64,000 nt of DNA from an uncultured Alphaproteobacteria bacterium. GTDB lineage: Bacteria; Pseudomonadota; Alphaproteobacteria; RF32; CAG-239. The number at the start of each line of letters is the position of its first letter. The first letter of the stretch is position 1. The notes under the pieces were generated by a model. The model ran no database searches. It saw only the letters and a program-made list of their open reading frames with translations, and was not told the origin of the DNA. A program made the translations under genes and the position numbers. Positions 13,979-23,183 of this stretch are shown here, one piece after another. The stretch is taken from NCBI GenBank assembly GCA_934271715.1, contig CAKQRZ010000001.1, positions 1 to 64,000 on the forward strand, written 5' to 3'.

Positions 13979-14068
13979 GGATTTTTTTGTGAATTTGCGG
14001 CAATTCTTAAATATAATTTTAACATTTTGGCGATATGCTAGCAAAAAATAGTTTTATAAAGAGGAAAA

Positions 14069-14680
14069 ATGACTAAGTTTTATAAAATATGTATGCTGTT
14101 TTTGAGCGCAGCCGCGCTGGCGTCGTGCGTGGAGCTGGATGATGATTATCACCGCCGTCCGAGTGTTGACGGCAAAGCGCAGCCTCAGAGCGCCGAACCG
14201 GCTCGGCAGCAGTCAGCCAAGCCTAAAGACCCGTTTGAATATGTGCCGCCGCAGCCGAGCGAATTGGCTTATTATCAGGCTCCGGGCTATGATTATTATC
14301 CGGAATGCGGGCAGGAAACTACGGTGGTGGTTTATGACGATGCGGGCGCCTATCAGGTTCCGGGGTGTATAATGGACAGCGCTGAGCAGCCGGAAGAAGA
14401 TGAAGAAATAAATCCGGATGACATAGAGGGCGAATTCCCGTATGTTAAAGATAATAAATATCATAAAAATCAGGTGGTTATGCAAAATTTGCAAACTAGG
14501 GTTTTAGCTTATTGCCGCGGCGATGAAGAGGCTGTTGACAACTGCATAAAACGTCTGGAATGCGCCGGATATACGCAGCTTAGAAATGTTCCGACTATGC
14601 CGGCAAAATATGACTTGCTGCGCAAAGGCTCATACCCGACGCGGCGCTGGCGCGAGGGCGAAACGGTGCCGAGATGGTAG
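14069..14680 (+). CDS. Putative lipoprotein, Pro/Gln/Glu-rich
   Basis: The protein has 203 residues with signal MTKFYKICMLFLSAAALASC. The lipobox LASC makes Cys20 the lipidated residue. The middle is rich in Pro, Gln, Tyr and acidic residues (YVPPQPSELAYYQAPGYDYY). The C-terminal part holds a more regular domain with paired Cys (AYCRGDEEAVDNCIKRLECA) and ends RRWREGETVPRW. AGAGGAAAAATG provides a start. It is 9 nt from comM, so cotranscribed. Function is unknown. Confidence 0.82.
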   Translation: MTKFYKICMLFLSAAALASCVELDDDYHRRPSVDGKAQPQSAEPARQQSAKPKDPFEYVPPQPSELAYYQAPGYDYYPECGQETTVVVYDDAGAYQVPGCIMDSAEQPEEDEEINPDDIEGEFPYVKDNKYHKNQVVMQNLQTRVLAYCRGDEEAVDNCIKRLECAGYTQLRNVPTMPAKYDLLRKGSYPTRRWREGETVPRW

Positions 14681-14689
14681 GAGAACTAA

Positions 14690-16213
14690 ATGCAGGCGCA
14701 TGTTAATACCATAGCTTTTAACGGATTAGATACGCTGGATGTGGATTTGCAGCTGCAGATTTCGTCCGGCATTCCGGCTTTTAATATTGTAGGGCTGCCA
14801 GATAAAACTATTGCCGAAAGCAAAGAGCGCGTGCGCGCGGCGCTGACCTCTATCGGTATGGAGCTGCCGGCTAAGCGCATTATCATAAATTTAGCACCGG
14901 CGGATTTGCTGAAAGAGGGGTCGCATTTTGATTTGCCGATTGCTTTGGCGATTTTAGCAGGCTTGGGCGTGGTTCCGGCCGAAGAAATCGCCAATTATAT
15001 CGTTATCGGCGAGCTGGGGCTGGACGGCGCAATTATGCCGGTAAACGGAGTTTTGCCGGTGGCGATTCATGCCAACCGCCGGAATAAAGGCTTGGTTTGT
15101 CCGGAAACAGAGGGCAGCGAAGCGGTTTGGTCGGGCTTAAAAGATATTGTTGCCGCACCGAGCTTGCTTGCGCTGATTAACCACTTTAAAGGCGTGCAGC
15201 AGCTGCCGAAACCTGCGGCAAGGCAAAAGAAAAGTAAAAATTCCACTTTGGATATGTCGGATGTAAAAGGGCAGGAGACGGCAAAGCGGGCTTTGGAAAT
15301 TGCCGCGGCCGGTGCGCATAATATGCTGATGGTCGGTACTCCGGGCGCCGGAAAGTCTATGCTGGCTTCGCGCCTGACAACGATTTTGCCGCCGCTTACC
15401 ACCGAAGAAGCTTTGGAAACCTGCATGATTCAATCTATTGCCGGCGAGCTGAAAAACGGCGAAATCAGTTTTGAACGCCCCTACCGCGACCCGCACCACA
15501 ATGCCTCTACTCCGGCGCTTATCGGCGGCGGGCGCAAAGGCGTTCCGGGGGAAATTTCTTTGGCGCATAACGGCGTGCTGTTTTTAGATGAGCTGCCTGA
15601 ATTTAACCGCGCCACGCTGGAGGCTCTGCGTCAGCCGATTGAAACCGGCTATGTCAGCATTTCCCGCGTGAATTGCCATACGCAGTATCCGGCTAATTTT
15701 CAGCTGATTGCGGCAATGAATCCCTGCCGCTGCGGCTATTTGGGCTGTCAGGGGCAGGAATGCTCGCGCGCGCCGAAATGCGCTGAAGAGTATCAGTCGC
15801 GGATTTCCGGTCCGTTAATGGATAGGTTTGATATTCATATTCAGGTGCCGCCGGTCAGCCCGTGGGAGATGTCTGAGGTTAAAAAAGGCGAAAGCTCGGC
15901 GATTATCCGGCAAAGAGTGATTGCCGCCCGCAAAATTCAGGAAGAACGTTTCAAAAAGCTGGGTTATCCGACATTGCACACAAATTCACAGCTTAAAGGC
16001 GATTTGCTGGAAGATGTGACTAAGCTGGATGCGGAAACTCAAAAAATGCTGATAGCCTTTGCCGATAAAATGAAAATGTCGGCGCGGGCTTATCATCGGA
16101 CCTTAAAGCTTGCCCGTACGATTGCGGACTTGCAAAATGAACAAAAAGTGTCTAAAGTACACATAGCTGAGGCATTGTCATATCGCTATGTCATGCCGTC
16201 TAAACAGGTATAG
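14690..16213 (+). CDS. comM: ComM/YifB-family Mg-chelatase-like AAA+ ATPase
   Basis: The 507-residue protein has an N-terminal ChlI/Lon-protease-like domain (SSGIPAFNIVGLPDKTIAES; NLAPADLLKEGSHFDLPIAL), a AAA+ domain with Walker A GTPGAGKS (about 217) and Walker B GVLFLDELPEF, a Cys-rich loop NPCRCGYLGCQGQECS and a C-terminal helical domain (MSARAYHRTLKLARTIADL). In naturally transformable bacteria ComM is a branch-migration helicase that promotes recombination of incoming DNA. It sits in an operon between a lipoprotein and a large secreted protein. Its presence in a genome full of dispersed pilin cassettes is compatible with, but no proof of, DNA uptake. Confidence 0.93.
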   Translation: MQAHVNTIAFNGLDTLDVDLQLQISSGIPAFNIVGLPDKTIAESKERVRAALTSIGMELPAKRIIINLAPADLLKEGSHFDLPIALAILAGLGVVPAEEIANYIVIGELGLDGAIMPVNGVLPVAIHANRRNKGLVCPETEGSEAVWSGLKDIVAAPSLLALINHFKGVQQLPKPAARQKKSKNSTLDMSDVKGQETAKRALEIAAAGAHNMLMVGTPGAGKSMLASRLTTILPPLTTEEALETCMIQSIAGELKNGEISFERPYRDPHHNASTPALIGGGRKGVPGEISLAHNGVLFLDELPEFNRATLEALRQPIETGYVSISRVNCHTQYPANFQLIAAMNPCRCGYLGCQGQECSRAPKCAEEYQSRISGPLMDRFDIHIQVPPVSPWEMSEVKKGESSAIIRQRVIAARKIQEERFKKLGYPTLHTNSQLKGDLLEDVTKLDAETQKMLIAFADKMKMSARAYHRTLKLARTIADLQNEQKVSKVHIAEALSYRYVMPSKQV

Positions 16214-16225
16214 GAGAATAAACTT

Positions 16226-18376
16226 ATGAAAAAATCTCGCAAAATAGCATATATATTTGCAGCTACTGCCGGAATCAGCCTGCTGAGCGCCGCGGCAATC
16301 GCCGCCGGTTACGGCAACGGAACTCCGGTCAGTGAGCCGCAAAACGACAGGGACGGCAGTTTGTTCCCGGGAGGCTCTTGCGCCAGCTGCAATAACAATG
16401 ATAAAGACGGCAGCCTGTTTCCTGGAGGTCCATGCGTTTCTTGCACCAAAGACGGCAGTTTGTTTCCCGGACCTTGCAAAAAGTGCGCCGAACGCGAACC
16501 GGAAAGAATAAAAATCAAAAACTATGTTCCGTATACTCCGGTTGTTTATGAGGCAACTTTACGCCATTGCTGCCAGATGGCTTCGCTTTCGTTGGCGCAT
16601 GTGGATTTCCGTATTAAAAAGAACGGCGGAGACGAGCCGTACCGCACCAAACTCGGCAACTACCGCTTCCGCATTTTCGGCTGCCGCCGTTTTGATAAAG
16701 AAGCTATGCTGAATAAAGGCCGCGTTTTGGAAAAGAACATTGCCTTTAATTCGGTGTTTGAAGATGTGGTCGGCGATTGCTATAAAGTTTTGCCGATGCC
16801 GCATGATTTGTGCTTGGATAACGGCACAGCCCAGCTGCCGGAATATGTTCTGACGGCGGAAATTACCGATTACTTTATGAATGTGTGCGATGAATACAGC
16901 TGGGATAAGGCGCAGAAGAATAACGCCCGCAACGGTTCTTCGGAAATTACCGTGGTATGGCGCCTGATGGATTTGACGCAGACCAAAGTATATTGGAAAG
17001 GCGAAAGCACCGGTTACGGCGAATTGGATGAGGGCGAAGCCAACGGCGAAATTAAGCTGATTGAGCGCGCTTTTGCCGATGCTGCCGGAAATCTGCGCAA
17101 CTTGCCGGGGTTTGAAGAAAGATTGTCTACGCGTTTGTCACCGCAGGATTTAGCAGCTCAGCGCGCGGCTTTGGTTGAAGAAGAACGGGCTTTGAATCCG
17201 GCAAAATGCGGATACCGCCAAGAATATCAATGCATGACAAACTGTCAAATCGGCAGACCGGGATTTGACCCGATGCAATGTCAGCCGTGCCAGCCGTGCA
17301 TGTGTCCGAATGCTCAGCCGCAAATGACAATGATGCCGGTTTATGAAAACGGCGATGTGGCCGACGGCGGCATGATAACCGAAACCCCAATCTGGGAAGA
17401 CGGCGGCTATATGGCCGACGGCTGCGCTCCGTGCATGGCCGAACCTGTTCCGGCTCCGGAAATTGTTGAAGACGGCGGAGTTATTGAAAGCGGCAACGTT
17501 GTCAGCGATGTCATAGAAGAGGGCGGCGACGTTAACAGCACTTATGATATTATCAACTCCTGCATTGACGAAAACGGCAATGTAAAATCGGACGGTATGT
17601 GTCAGGTTGTGGATGATACTTGGGTTGACACTGGCGATGTTAAAGCGCTGGATAACTTCTGCGTAAACGCTACCGACCCATGCAAGCAGCTGTCTCCAGA
17701 AACAATTTACCGCCTGCGCTCGTCTATTGTGCAAATAGAAAGCTCTAACGGACACAAGGGAGCAGGCTTGCTGATTTCCGACCGCTTTATTTTGACTTCG
17801 GCCGATTTGGTGGATAAAGCCAAAAACAGCAATGATGTGACTACTGTCCGCAATGACAAGCTGAAAGCGCATGCGGTTCGTATCAATCCAGTAAAAAACA
17901 CCGCTTTGCTGATGCTGGAAACCAGCACTAAATATACGCCGCTAGCTTTGAACTTAAATCTGCCGGAAGTAGGACACAACGGTTTCTTAACCTTGGGCTT
18001 GCTGGATGTAAAAGACTTTAAGGACGGCGAAGACTATCTGGAAAACAGCGCCCGGGTTGAGGGCTATCGCTACAGCGAGGCTAAAGGCGCCGAAATTCTG
18101 GCTAATACCTTTGTGCAGAATGTAACTGTCGGCGGAGCGCTTATCTATAAAGACTGCACCATTAACGGCATGGCTCCGAGCGGTGTAAAGACCAACGACG
18201 GCTTGGATATCTTTATCCCGACCGAAACGGCATTGCGCAGCTTGGGCATTAGCATCTGCGGTCATGAATATACCGAAGAAAGCCCGTGGCAGCAGACAAT
18301 TTATAAACCGGTTACCTCACAGATTAAAAACGTGCAGAAAGCGCCGGCAGCAATGAACCCTAAAGACCGTAAGTAG
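16226..18376 (+). CDS. Large secreted protein with DGSLFPG repeats and a degenerate trypsin-like domain
   Basis: The protein has 716 residues with a signal peptide ending near AAAIAAG. Three short repeats DGSLFPGG-C-x2-C sit at about 43, 61 and 76. Residues 105-310 form a domain (DFRIKK; PEYVLTAEITDYFMN; EITVVWRLMDLTQTKVYWKG). A Cys/Pro-rich and Gly/Glu/Asp-rich linker spans 330-470. Residues 490-680 resemble a trypsin-fold protease (SSIVQIES, GAGLLISDRFILTSADLV), but the His of the usual TAAH is Asp (TSAD) and the GNSGG serine loop is replaced by TVGGAL, so it is probably inactive. Many Cys residues indicate an exported, disulfide-bonded protein. It is third in the comM operon and followed by a terminator. 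Role is unknown. Confidence 0.85.
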   Translation: MKKSRKIAYIFAATAGISLLSAAAIAAGYGNGTPVSEPQNDRDGSLFPGGSCASCNNNDKDGSLFPGGPCVSCTKDGSLFPGPCKKCAEREPERIKIKNYVPYTPVVYEATLRHCCQMASLSLAHVDFRIKKNGGDEPYRTKLGNYRFRIFGCRRFDKEAMLNKGRVLEKNIAFNSVFEDVVGDCYKVLPMPHDLCLDNGTAQLPEYVLTAEITDYFMNVCDEYSWDKAQKNNARNGSSEITVVWRLMDLTQTKVYWKGESTGYGELDEGEANGEIKLIERAFADAAGNLRNLPGFEERLSTRLSPQDLAAQRAALVEEERALNPAKCGYRQEYQCMTNCQIGRPGFDPMQCQPCQPCMCPNAQPQMTMMPVYENGDVADGGMITETPIWEDGGYMADGCAPCMAEPVPAPEIVEDGGVIESGNVVSDVIEEGGDVNSTYDIINSCIDENGNVKSDGMCQVVDDTWVDTGDVKALDNFCVNATDPCKQLSPETIYRLRSSIVQIESSNGHKGAGLLISDRFILTSADLVDKAKNSNDVTTVRNDKLKAHAVRINPVKNTALLMLETSTKYTPLALNLNLPEVGHNGFLTLGLLDVKDFKDGEDYLENSARVEGYRYSEAKGAEILANTFVQNVTVGGALIYKDCTINGMAPSGVKTNDGLDIFIPTETALRSLGISICGHEYTEESPWQQTIYKPVTSQIKNVQKAPAAMNPKDRK

Positions 18377-18386
18377 GCGGTTAAAG

Positions 18387-18416
18387 AAAAACAGCTCTGT
18401 CCGCAGGGCTGTTTTT
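18387..18416 (+). terminator. Terminator after the comM operon
   Basis: Stem AAAACAGCTCTG / CAGGGCTGTTTT with T-run, 10 nt past the stop codon. Confidence 0.82.
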
Positions 18417-18443
18417 CGGCTTGTTTTTATTAAGGAGATAAAA

Positions 18444-18977
18444 ATGCAAAATATTATGGAAAAAGGCCGGAGTATGGTAGAAATGCTGGGCGTGTTGGCA
18501 ATTATCGGCGTGCTGAGCATCGGCGGCTTAAGCGTGTATAACCGTATGCAATATGAGCAGAGAGCAAATCAGATAGTTAATGATTTAACGGAAACTATAA
18601 CTAAGCTTCAGAAAATAGGACGCCAATATGATGACGGCTATAATAATGTAGGTTTGTTTGCTTACAAAAATAAGGCTTATTCAGGTAACTGGGAATTTAA
18701 CAGCTCATCCGGAAGCAAAACTATATTTACCAGTAAAACCGGTGCAGTATATACATTTGACGGTACGGCAATAGATTTGTTTGTTCTGTCTGTTTCAAAT
18801 ATTGATGATAATATTTGTATAAAACTGGCTACAACTAAAGTTAATCATCTTCAAAACCTGTTAGTTAACGGCGGCAGTATAGGCAGTTATAATGAAGAAG
18901 TAACCTTGACCAAAGCAGCAGACGCATGTAATAAAGGTTTAAATAATAAAGTTAATTTCAGTATTAAAGGTTTTTAA
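18444..18977 (+). CDS. Type IV pilin-like protein, PilS-like subgroup
   Basis: The protein has 177 residues with AAGGAG 7 nt before the ATG. Leader MQNIMEKG is followed by |RSMVEMLGVLAIIGVLSIGG with Glu5. After the helix it reads YNRMQYEQRANQIVNDLTET and ends with a single C-terminal Cys region (AADACNKGLNNKVNFSIKGF). It lacks the YGDxYC/CxxC tail of the majority family and resembles PilS-type (type IVb) pilins in its C-terminal pattern. It is followed 19 nt later by a second PilS-like pilin, and both are cotranscribed with the phosphorylase gene. Confidence 0.88.
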   Translation: MQNIMEKGRSMVEMLGVLAIIGVLSIGGLSVYNRMQYEQRANQIVNDLTETITKLQKIGRQYDDGYNNVGLFAYKNKAYSGNWEFNSSSGSKTIFTSKTGAVYTFDGTAIDLFVLSVSNIDDNICIKLATTKVNHLQNLLVNGGSIGSYNEEVTLTKAADACNKGLNNKVNFSIKGF

Positions 18978-18996
18978 TAAGTTAGGAGATTTTGAA

Positions 18997-19596
18997 ATGA
19001 ATACGGCAAATGAAAATGGTCGCAGTATGATAGAAATGCTGGGCGTTCTGGCAATTATCGGCGTGCTGAGCGTCGGCGGTTTCAGCATGGTTAATAAAAT
19101 GCAGACTTCTTATGAAATCAATCAGGTTTTAGACGCCGCCGGCGAGCTGGCAACCCGCACCCGCAATGTGATGCGCAACTATGATTTGGATGATGACAAC
19201 AGCTCCAAAAACACTTCTATGAATGAATATCTGCTAAAAGCCAAAGCGGTGCCGGATGTATTTCTAAATTCGGGCGAATTTGAAGTCGGCGATGTAACCT
19301 ATAACGTGCAGTATTTGGGCGACAGCGTTACCTTTGTGGTGCAGGTGCAGAATCTGACCGAAGAAATGTGCATGCAAATGGTAACAACCAACTGGGGCGG
19401 ACCAGGCACCAGCGGATTTTTAGGCATGTCGGTTGACGATAGCGCAAATTCGGTTAATGAGGCTATAAAAAACAAAAGTTCGGGTTCTGCCACCGTTGCT
19501 CTTATCGGCAGCGCAGACCATCCGGCGCCTATGGGCATCGGTTCGGCAGCCACGGCTTGCGGCGATGGAAAAACTGTTAACCTGTCATTTAGATAA
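18997..19596 (+). CDS. Type IV pilin-like protein, PilS-like subgroup
   Basis: The protein has 199 residues with TTAGGAGATTTTGAA before the ATG. Leader MNTANENG is followed by |RSMIEMLGVLAIIGVLSVGG with Glu5. The body contains EEMCMQMVTTNWGG and ends AATACGDGKTVNLSFR, giving one likely disulfide across the C-terminal half, as in PilS-family pilins. It is second of two tandem pilins, and the pair with distinct bodies could form major and minor subunits of one filament (inference). Confidence 0.9.
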   Translation: MNTANENGRSMIEMLGVLAIIGVLSVGGFSMVNKMQTSYEINQVLDAAGELATRTRNVMRNYDLDDDNSSKNTSMNEYLLKAKAVPDVFLNSGEFEVGDVTYNVQYLGDSVTFVVQVQNLTEEMCMQMVTTNWGGPGTSGFLGMSVDDSANSVNEAIKNKSSGSATVALIGSADHPAPMGIGSAATACGDGKTVNLSFR

Positions 19597-19615
19597 TCTA
19601 ACAAAGTGAGGCTGC

Positions 19616-21100
19616 ATGCTAAAGTTAAAACATATACCGGTTCAGTCTTTCGGCGAAAATATTGCCTATATACATAAAAACTGCGCGCTGTACAAGGTTG
19701 ACGACCTGAAAAAGGCCACTCGTCTGGAAATTCATAAAGGCAGCAAAACTATTTATGCGTTTTTGCAGATTGTTGCCGAAGACGGAGTGCTGGCAGATGA
19801 TGAAATCGGGCTTAATGACGAAGCTTTTTCCGCGCTCAATATGTCGGAGGGAACAGAAGTTCATGTCAGCTTAGCGGCGCCGTCCGAAAGCACAAAAGCT
19901 CTGCACCGCAAGATATCCGGTGATGTCTTGACTTCCGGCGAATATGCGACAATTATCGGCGATATTGCGGCCGGACGCTATTCTAAGGCTGATATAGCCG
20001 CCTTTTTAGTGGCTTGCTCGTCTTCAATGAGTGCTACGGAGCTGGTTTCTTTTACCGAAGCTCTGGTTACTAAAAAAGTTTTGCATTGGGATGAAAAAAG
20101 CATGGTCGTAGACCAGCATTGCTTGGGCGGCGTGCCTGCCGATAAGACTGATTTAGTGGTTTTGGCAATTACGGCGGCGTATGGTTTGCCTATGGCTAAG
20201 CCAAGCATCCGCTCGCTGACCTCCTGCGCCGGCGTGGCTGATACTATGGGTGTTTTGACCGAGGTTGACTATAACGCGGCAAAATTTCAGAAATTTGTGC
20301 GGGCTAACAACGGAGCAATCGTAAACTATGACGCTATGGAAGAAACAAAAGTCAACCACTTGCTGCATGATGTGCGCAGCCAGCTGGGCATCAACCAAAA
20401 TGAGCTGGTTATAGCCTCTATTCTGGCGATGATGATTTCTGCCGGAGTCAGCCATTTAGTGCTGGATATTCCGGTCGGCGCTAATGCGCGGGTGCGTTCG
20501 GCTAATGAGGCAATCCGTATCCGCAAGCAGGTTGAATATGTCGGCGATATGCTGGGAATTTCGGTTGACGCGGTGGTTACCGACGGCAGCGAGCCGGTCG
20601 GCAGCGGTATTGGGGCGGTTTTAGAAGCCCGCGATGTACTGAAAATTTTGCAAAACGCGGCAGATGCTCCGATAGACCTCCGCGAAAAGTCTCTGTTTTT
20701 GGCGGGGCGGGTGCTTGAATTTGATCCGCAGCTGAGGGGCGGGCAGGGCTATGCCGTTGCCAAAGAAATTTTGGAAAGCGGTCGCGCTTTTGAAGCCTTT
20801 CAAAAAATTATTTCCGCTCAAGGGGCAAAGCAAATGCCGGAGCTGGGGCAGTATGTGCGCGAAGTTGTGGCGCCGTATGACGGTGTTGTCAGCGCCATAA
20901 ACAATGTGACAATCAATAAAATAGGCGTATATGCCGGCGCCACTCAATGTCTGGGTTCCGGTTTGGACTTAAAAAAGAAAACCGGCGACCGTGTAAAAGC
21001 CGGCGAAGTTCTTTACACCATCTATTCCTGCAATGCTGCGGATTTTGACGTTGTTTCGCAGCTGGTGGAAGTGGATAGCGGCTATTCTATAGACATATAG
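19616..21100 (+). CDS. Thymidine phosphorylase/AMP phosphorylase family protein
   Basis: The 494-residue protein belongs to the long form of the pyrimidine nucleoside phosphorylase family, with an N-terminal extension (1-85) before the core. Core motifs: KISGDVLTSGEYATIIGDIA, DQHCLGGVPADKTDLVVLAI, IRSLTSCAGVADTMGVL, and the C-terminal barrel-sandwich domain (VVAPYDGVVSAINNVTINKI, KKTGDRVKAGEVLYTI). It would split a nucleoside or AMP with phosphate. Substrate (thymidine or AMP) cannot be decided by eye. It starts 19 nt after the second pilin, so it probably shares its transcript. Confidence 0.88.
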   Translation: MLKLKHIPVQSFGENIAYIHKNCALYKVDDLKKATRLEIHKGSKTIYAFLQIVAEDGVLADDEIGLNDEAFSALNMSEGTEVHVSLAAPSESTKALHRKISGDVLTSGEYATIIGDIAAGRYSKADIAAFLVACSSSMSATELVSFTEALVTKKVLHWDEKSMVVDQHCLGGVPADKTDLVVLAITAAYGLPMAKPSIRSLTSCAGVADTMGVLTEVDYNAAKFQKFVRANNGAIVNYDAMEETKVNHLLHDVRSQLGINQNELVIASILAMMISAGVSHLVLDIPVGANARVRSANEAIRIRKQVEYVGDMLGISVDAVVTDGSEPVGSGIGAVLEARDVLKILQNAADAPIDLREKSLFLAGRVLEFDPQLRGGQGYAVAKEILESGRAFEAFQKIISAQGAKQMPELGQYVREVVAPYDGVVSAINNVTINKIGVYAGATQCLGSGLDLKKKTGDRVKAGEVLYTIYSCNAADFDVVSQLVEVDSGYSIDI

Positions 21101-21244
21101 CTTAGCGCAACATGTCTAACGGCACATCTAAAGGCAACTTACGTTCATTCAGAAAATTCATGTACTATTATGTGCACTAGGATTTTCTCTGCGTTGGAGA
21201 TAGATTTTATTTATCTGATTTCTATGCAGTAGATAAAAATATAT
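21101..21244. other. Short intergenic region between convergent genes
   Basis: No gene. It contains TGTACTATTATGTGCACTAGG, a degenerate relative of the TGTAC-type palindromes found at 44.2 and 46.7 kb. Confidence 0.4.
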
Positions 21245-21664
21245 CTATAGTGTATAAAATTTTTTTTCGGCAGGAGAAAATGTTTTTGAAGAACAGATTG
21301 AATATTTTACTTTTGTCTGAATAGCTTCAGGCAGAGTGCCAATTATTTTAAATTTTCCATTATTATACAACTCGTTAATTTGTTGCTTTTCAATTTTTTG
21401 CATACCGCTTTTACCGCAATGAATGCAGCAATTTTTAGTTAATTCTTCAGGCCAATCTTTTGTTGATAACTCTACAACTGAGGCTGCATCATATCTTGCG
21501 CGCAGTTTTACTTTTTCTACTTTTGAAGTAATGTATAAATATTCCATTGTTTCGGCGTTTACCATTATAATTAAGCGATGCTCTTTATCGCTGCCTATGG
21601 GGAAGAGCGCCTTGTAAACTTTCCATCTGTCCAATGGAATCATCTTAAATGGCAAATCAATCAA
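21245..21664 (-). CDS. Probable toxin partner of a Panacea antitoxin
   Basis: The 139-residue protein is encoded immediately downstream of, and overlapping by 8 nt, the Panacea-domain gene, the usual antitoxin-toxin order. It has strands such as KEHRLIIMVNAETMEYLYIT followed by SKVEKVKLRARY and a CIHCGK motif. The N-terminal half could be a small beta-barrel of MazF/PemK style, but this is a guess. No catalytic residues are recognised. Toxin status rests on gene context and on the known variety of toxins paired with Panacea antitoxins. Confidence 0.6.
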   Translation of the reverse strand: MIDLPFKMIPLDRWKVYKALFPIGSDKEHRLIIMVNAETMEYLYITSKVEKVKLRARYDAASVVELSTKDWPEELTKNCCIHCGKSGMQKIEKQQINELYNNGKFKIIGTLPEAIQTKVKYSICSSKTFSPAEKKFYTL

Positions 21665-22259
21665 TTTTATCTCTTAACGCATTTAAAAAATCTTCGTCCA
21701 TGGTAAATACATCGTCATGCAAGCCTTTTGTTTTAGATTTTTCTAAAGTATCAGGGTTTAGTAAAAAGTCTTTTTCATCCATTAAAAAACGATTTCCATC
21801 AACACCCAATTTTTTCTCAAATTTTTTCCATTCTGGGTAATCATGTGAAATATCACTCAAATCAAATTGGCAGAACTTTCCAAAATTTGAAATAGAAAAA
21901 TCCAAAGCTTCTTTAAAACTTTCTGAAAGTTCATCATCACTTTGTGGTTTAATATAAACAGAATATTCATCAAGACTTTCAACGTCTTTTAATAAATTTG
22001 CATCCGAAACTGCTGCACACTCAGGCAATTTATTATTCATAATGTCTTTAGCAGCAGAGGCAACAGGTCCGTTTTTCATTGCGTAATAAGAATCATCAGA
22101 AGCTAAGCATCCATAATGCCGCATATGATAACGATCTGCAAAGAATAAAATTTTTAAAAAATACATAACAGTTTGCTTGCTGTTGTTTGTAGCAGGAGCA
22201 TGGTTTTGAATATAAAAAAGCGCTTGCAAAATTTTGCGCATAGAAATTGTATAAGACAT
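21657..22259 (-). CDS. Panacea (SocA/DUF4065-like) domain antitoxin
   Basis: The 200-residue protein has the family core KILFFADRYHMRHYGCLASD then YYAMKNGPVASAAKDIM, and a C-terminal half ending HDYPEWKKFEKK. Panacea domains act as antitoxins that neutralise unrelated toxins in PanAT systems. It is followed by an overlapping small gene, the likely toxin. Transcription is from the right, with AAGGAAGAAAAATG at the start. The region is A+T-rich and lies next to a cassette A pilin, consistent with an accessory insertion. Confidence 0.8.
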   Translation of the reverse strand: MSYTISMRKILQALFYIQNHAPATNNSKQTVMYFLKILFFADRYHMRHYGCLASDDSYYAMKNGPVASAAKDIMNNKLPECAAVSDANLLKDVESLDEYSVYIKPQSDDELSESFKEALDFSISNFGKFCQFDLSDISHDYPEWKKFEKKLGVDGNRFLMDEKDFLLNPDTLEKSKTKGLHDDVFTMDEDFLNALRDKID

Positions 22260-22340
22260 TTTTCTTCCTTTTCTTTTTTTATTATATATTATTTTTATAT
22301 AAAAATCAATATGTTTTGTATTTGCTTGTTTTTTACATCA

Positions 22341-23126
22341 TTATTCCATTTCTACAGTAACTGAGCAGCTTTCGGTTGCGCCTGTGCATTTTTTGCAAAC
22401 TTCATTGATTTGCTGAGGGGTAATGCTTGTTAAACACTGTTTATTAGAATCCTTGCAATATTTGTCGCCATACCAATAATTTGCGGAGTCATTATTACCT
22501 TTGCCGGAGCGCCATACACCGGTAAATCTGATAAAGCTGTGCAATGGCGTAAAAACATTAGCCATGATTTCTTCGCAGAATTTTGAAGAAAATGCCGGAG
22601 TTGTGGCAGCTCCGTCTGCGTCATAGTTTGCACCGCCTATTTCTATGCTGAATACAACTCTGTTCCAGCGGGAAAATAAAGCGCTGTTGTTGCCGTAAGC
22701 ATCTAAAAAAGATGTGTTGTGATATGCGGCGGCGTTTTGTTCTATAGGCCAATTATCAGGGACTAAGCCTAAGGCTTGTATGGTATCAGCTATGCCGTAT
22801 ACATCGCCTCCGGAATTTAGTTTTTTAAAGTCTGAAAGATGTTCTACTAACCCCTGCACAAGCTGGTTATATTCTCCGACTGCCTTGGTTAGCTTAAATT
22901 TTTCCATGGCTTTGGAATAACCTGCGATTCCGCCGACTGATAATACGCCGATAATCGCCAGAACGCCGAGCATTTCTATCATACTCCGCCCGGATTGAGA
23001 ATAAGCACTTACTCTGCGTCCCCGGCACCAGTCATTCTTGGGTTTATCCCAAGAATCTTCTCTCAACCAACACTTATGCAATAATAAGGCTAATTTATTG
23101 ACTAGGTTAGGGACTCGCTGCAACAA
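22341..23126 (-). CDS. Type IV pilin-like protein with palindromic element and cassette A
   Basis: From the TTG used here the protein has 261 residues: palindromic-element translation (LVNKLALLLHKC, EDSWDKPKNDWCRGRR), then SQSG|RSMIEMLGVLAIIGVLSVG with Glu5, then a variable domain ending WYGDKYC, CLTSITPQQI, CKKC, C. As in its sisters, no ATG precedes the pilin helix in this frame. The frame is open further through SANPKHLIKGTFSAVQH of cassette A to the CT tract, where the ATG at 23335 is out of phase. Expression state is therefore uncertain. Confidence 0.75.
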   Translation of the reverse strand: MLQRVPNLVNKLALLLHKCWLREDSWDKPKNDWCRGRRVSAYSQSGRSMIEMLGVLAIIGVLSVGGIAGYSKAMEKFKLTKAVGEYNQLVQGLVEHLSDFKKLNSGGDVYGIADTIQALGLVPDNWPIEQNAAAYHNTSFLDAYGNNSALFSRWNRVVFSIEIGGANYDADGAATTPAFSSKFCEEIMANVFTPLHSFIRFTGVWRSGKGNNDSANYWYGDKYCKDSNKQCLTSITPQQINEVCKKCTGATESCSVTVEME

Positions 23127-23158
23127 GATTCTAGGTACAAGACCTAGAATGACTGGTG
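23026..23158 (-). repeat. Palindromic element, copy 3
   Basis: CACCAGTCATTCTTGGG ... CCTAGAATGACTGGTG, read in frame upstream of the pilin helix. Confidence 0.85.
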
Positions 23159-23183
23159 CTTGAGGCGCTAGCTTAGTGCCGTC

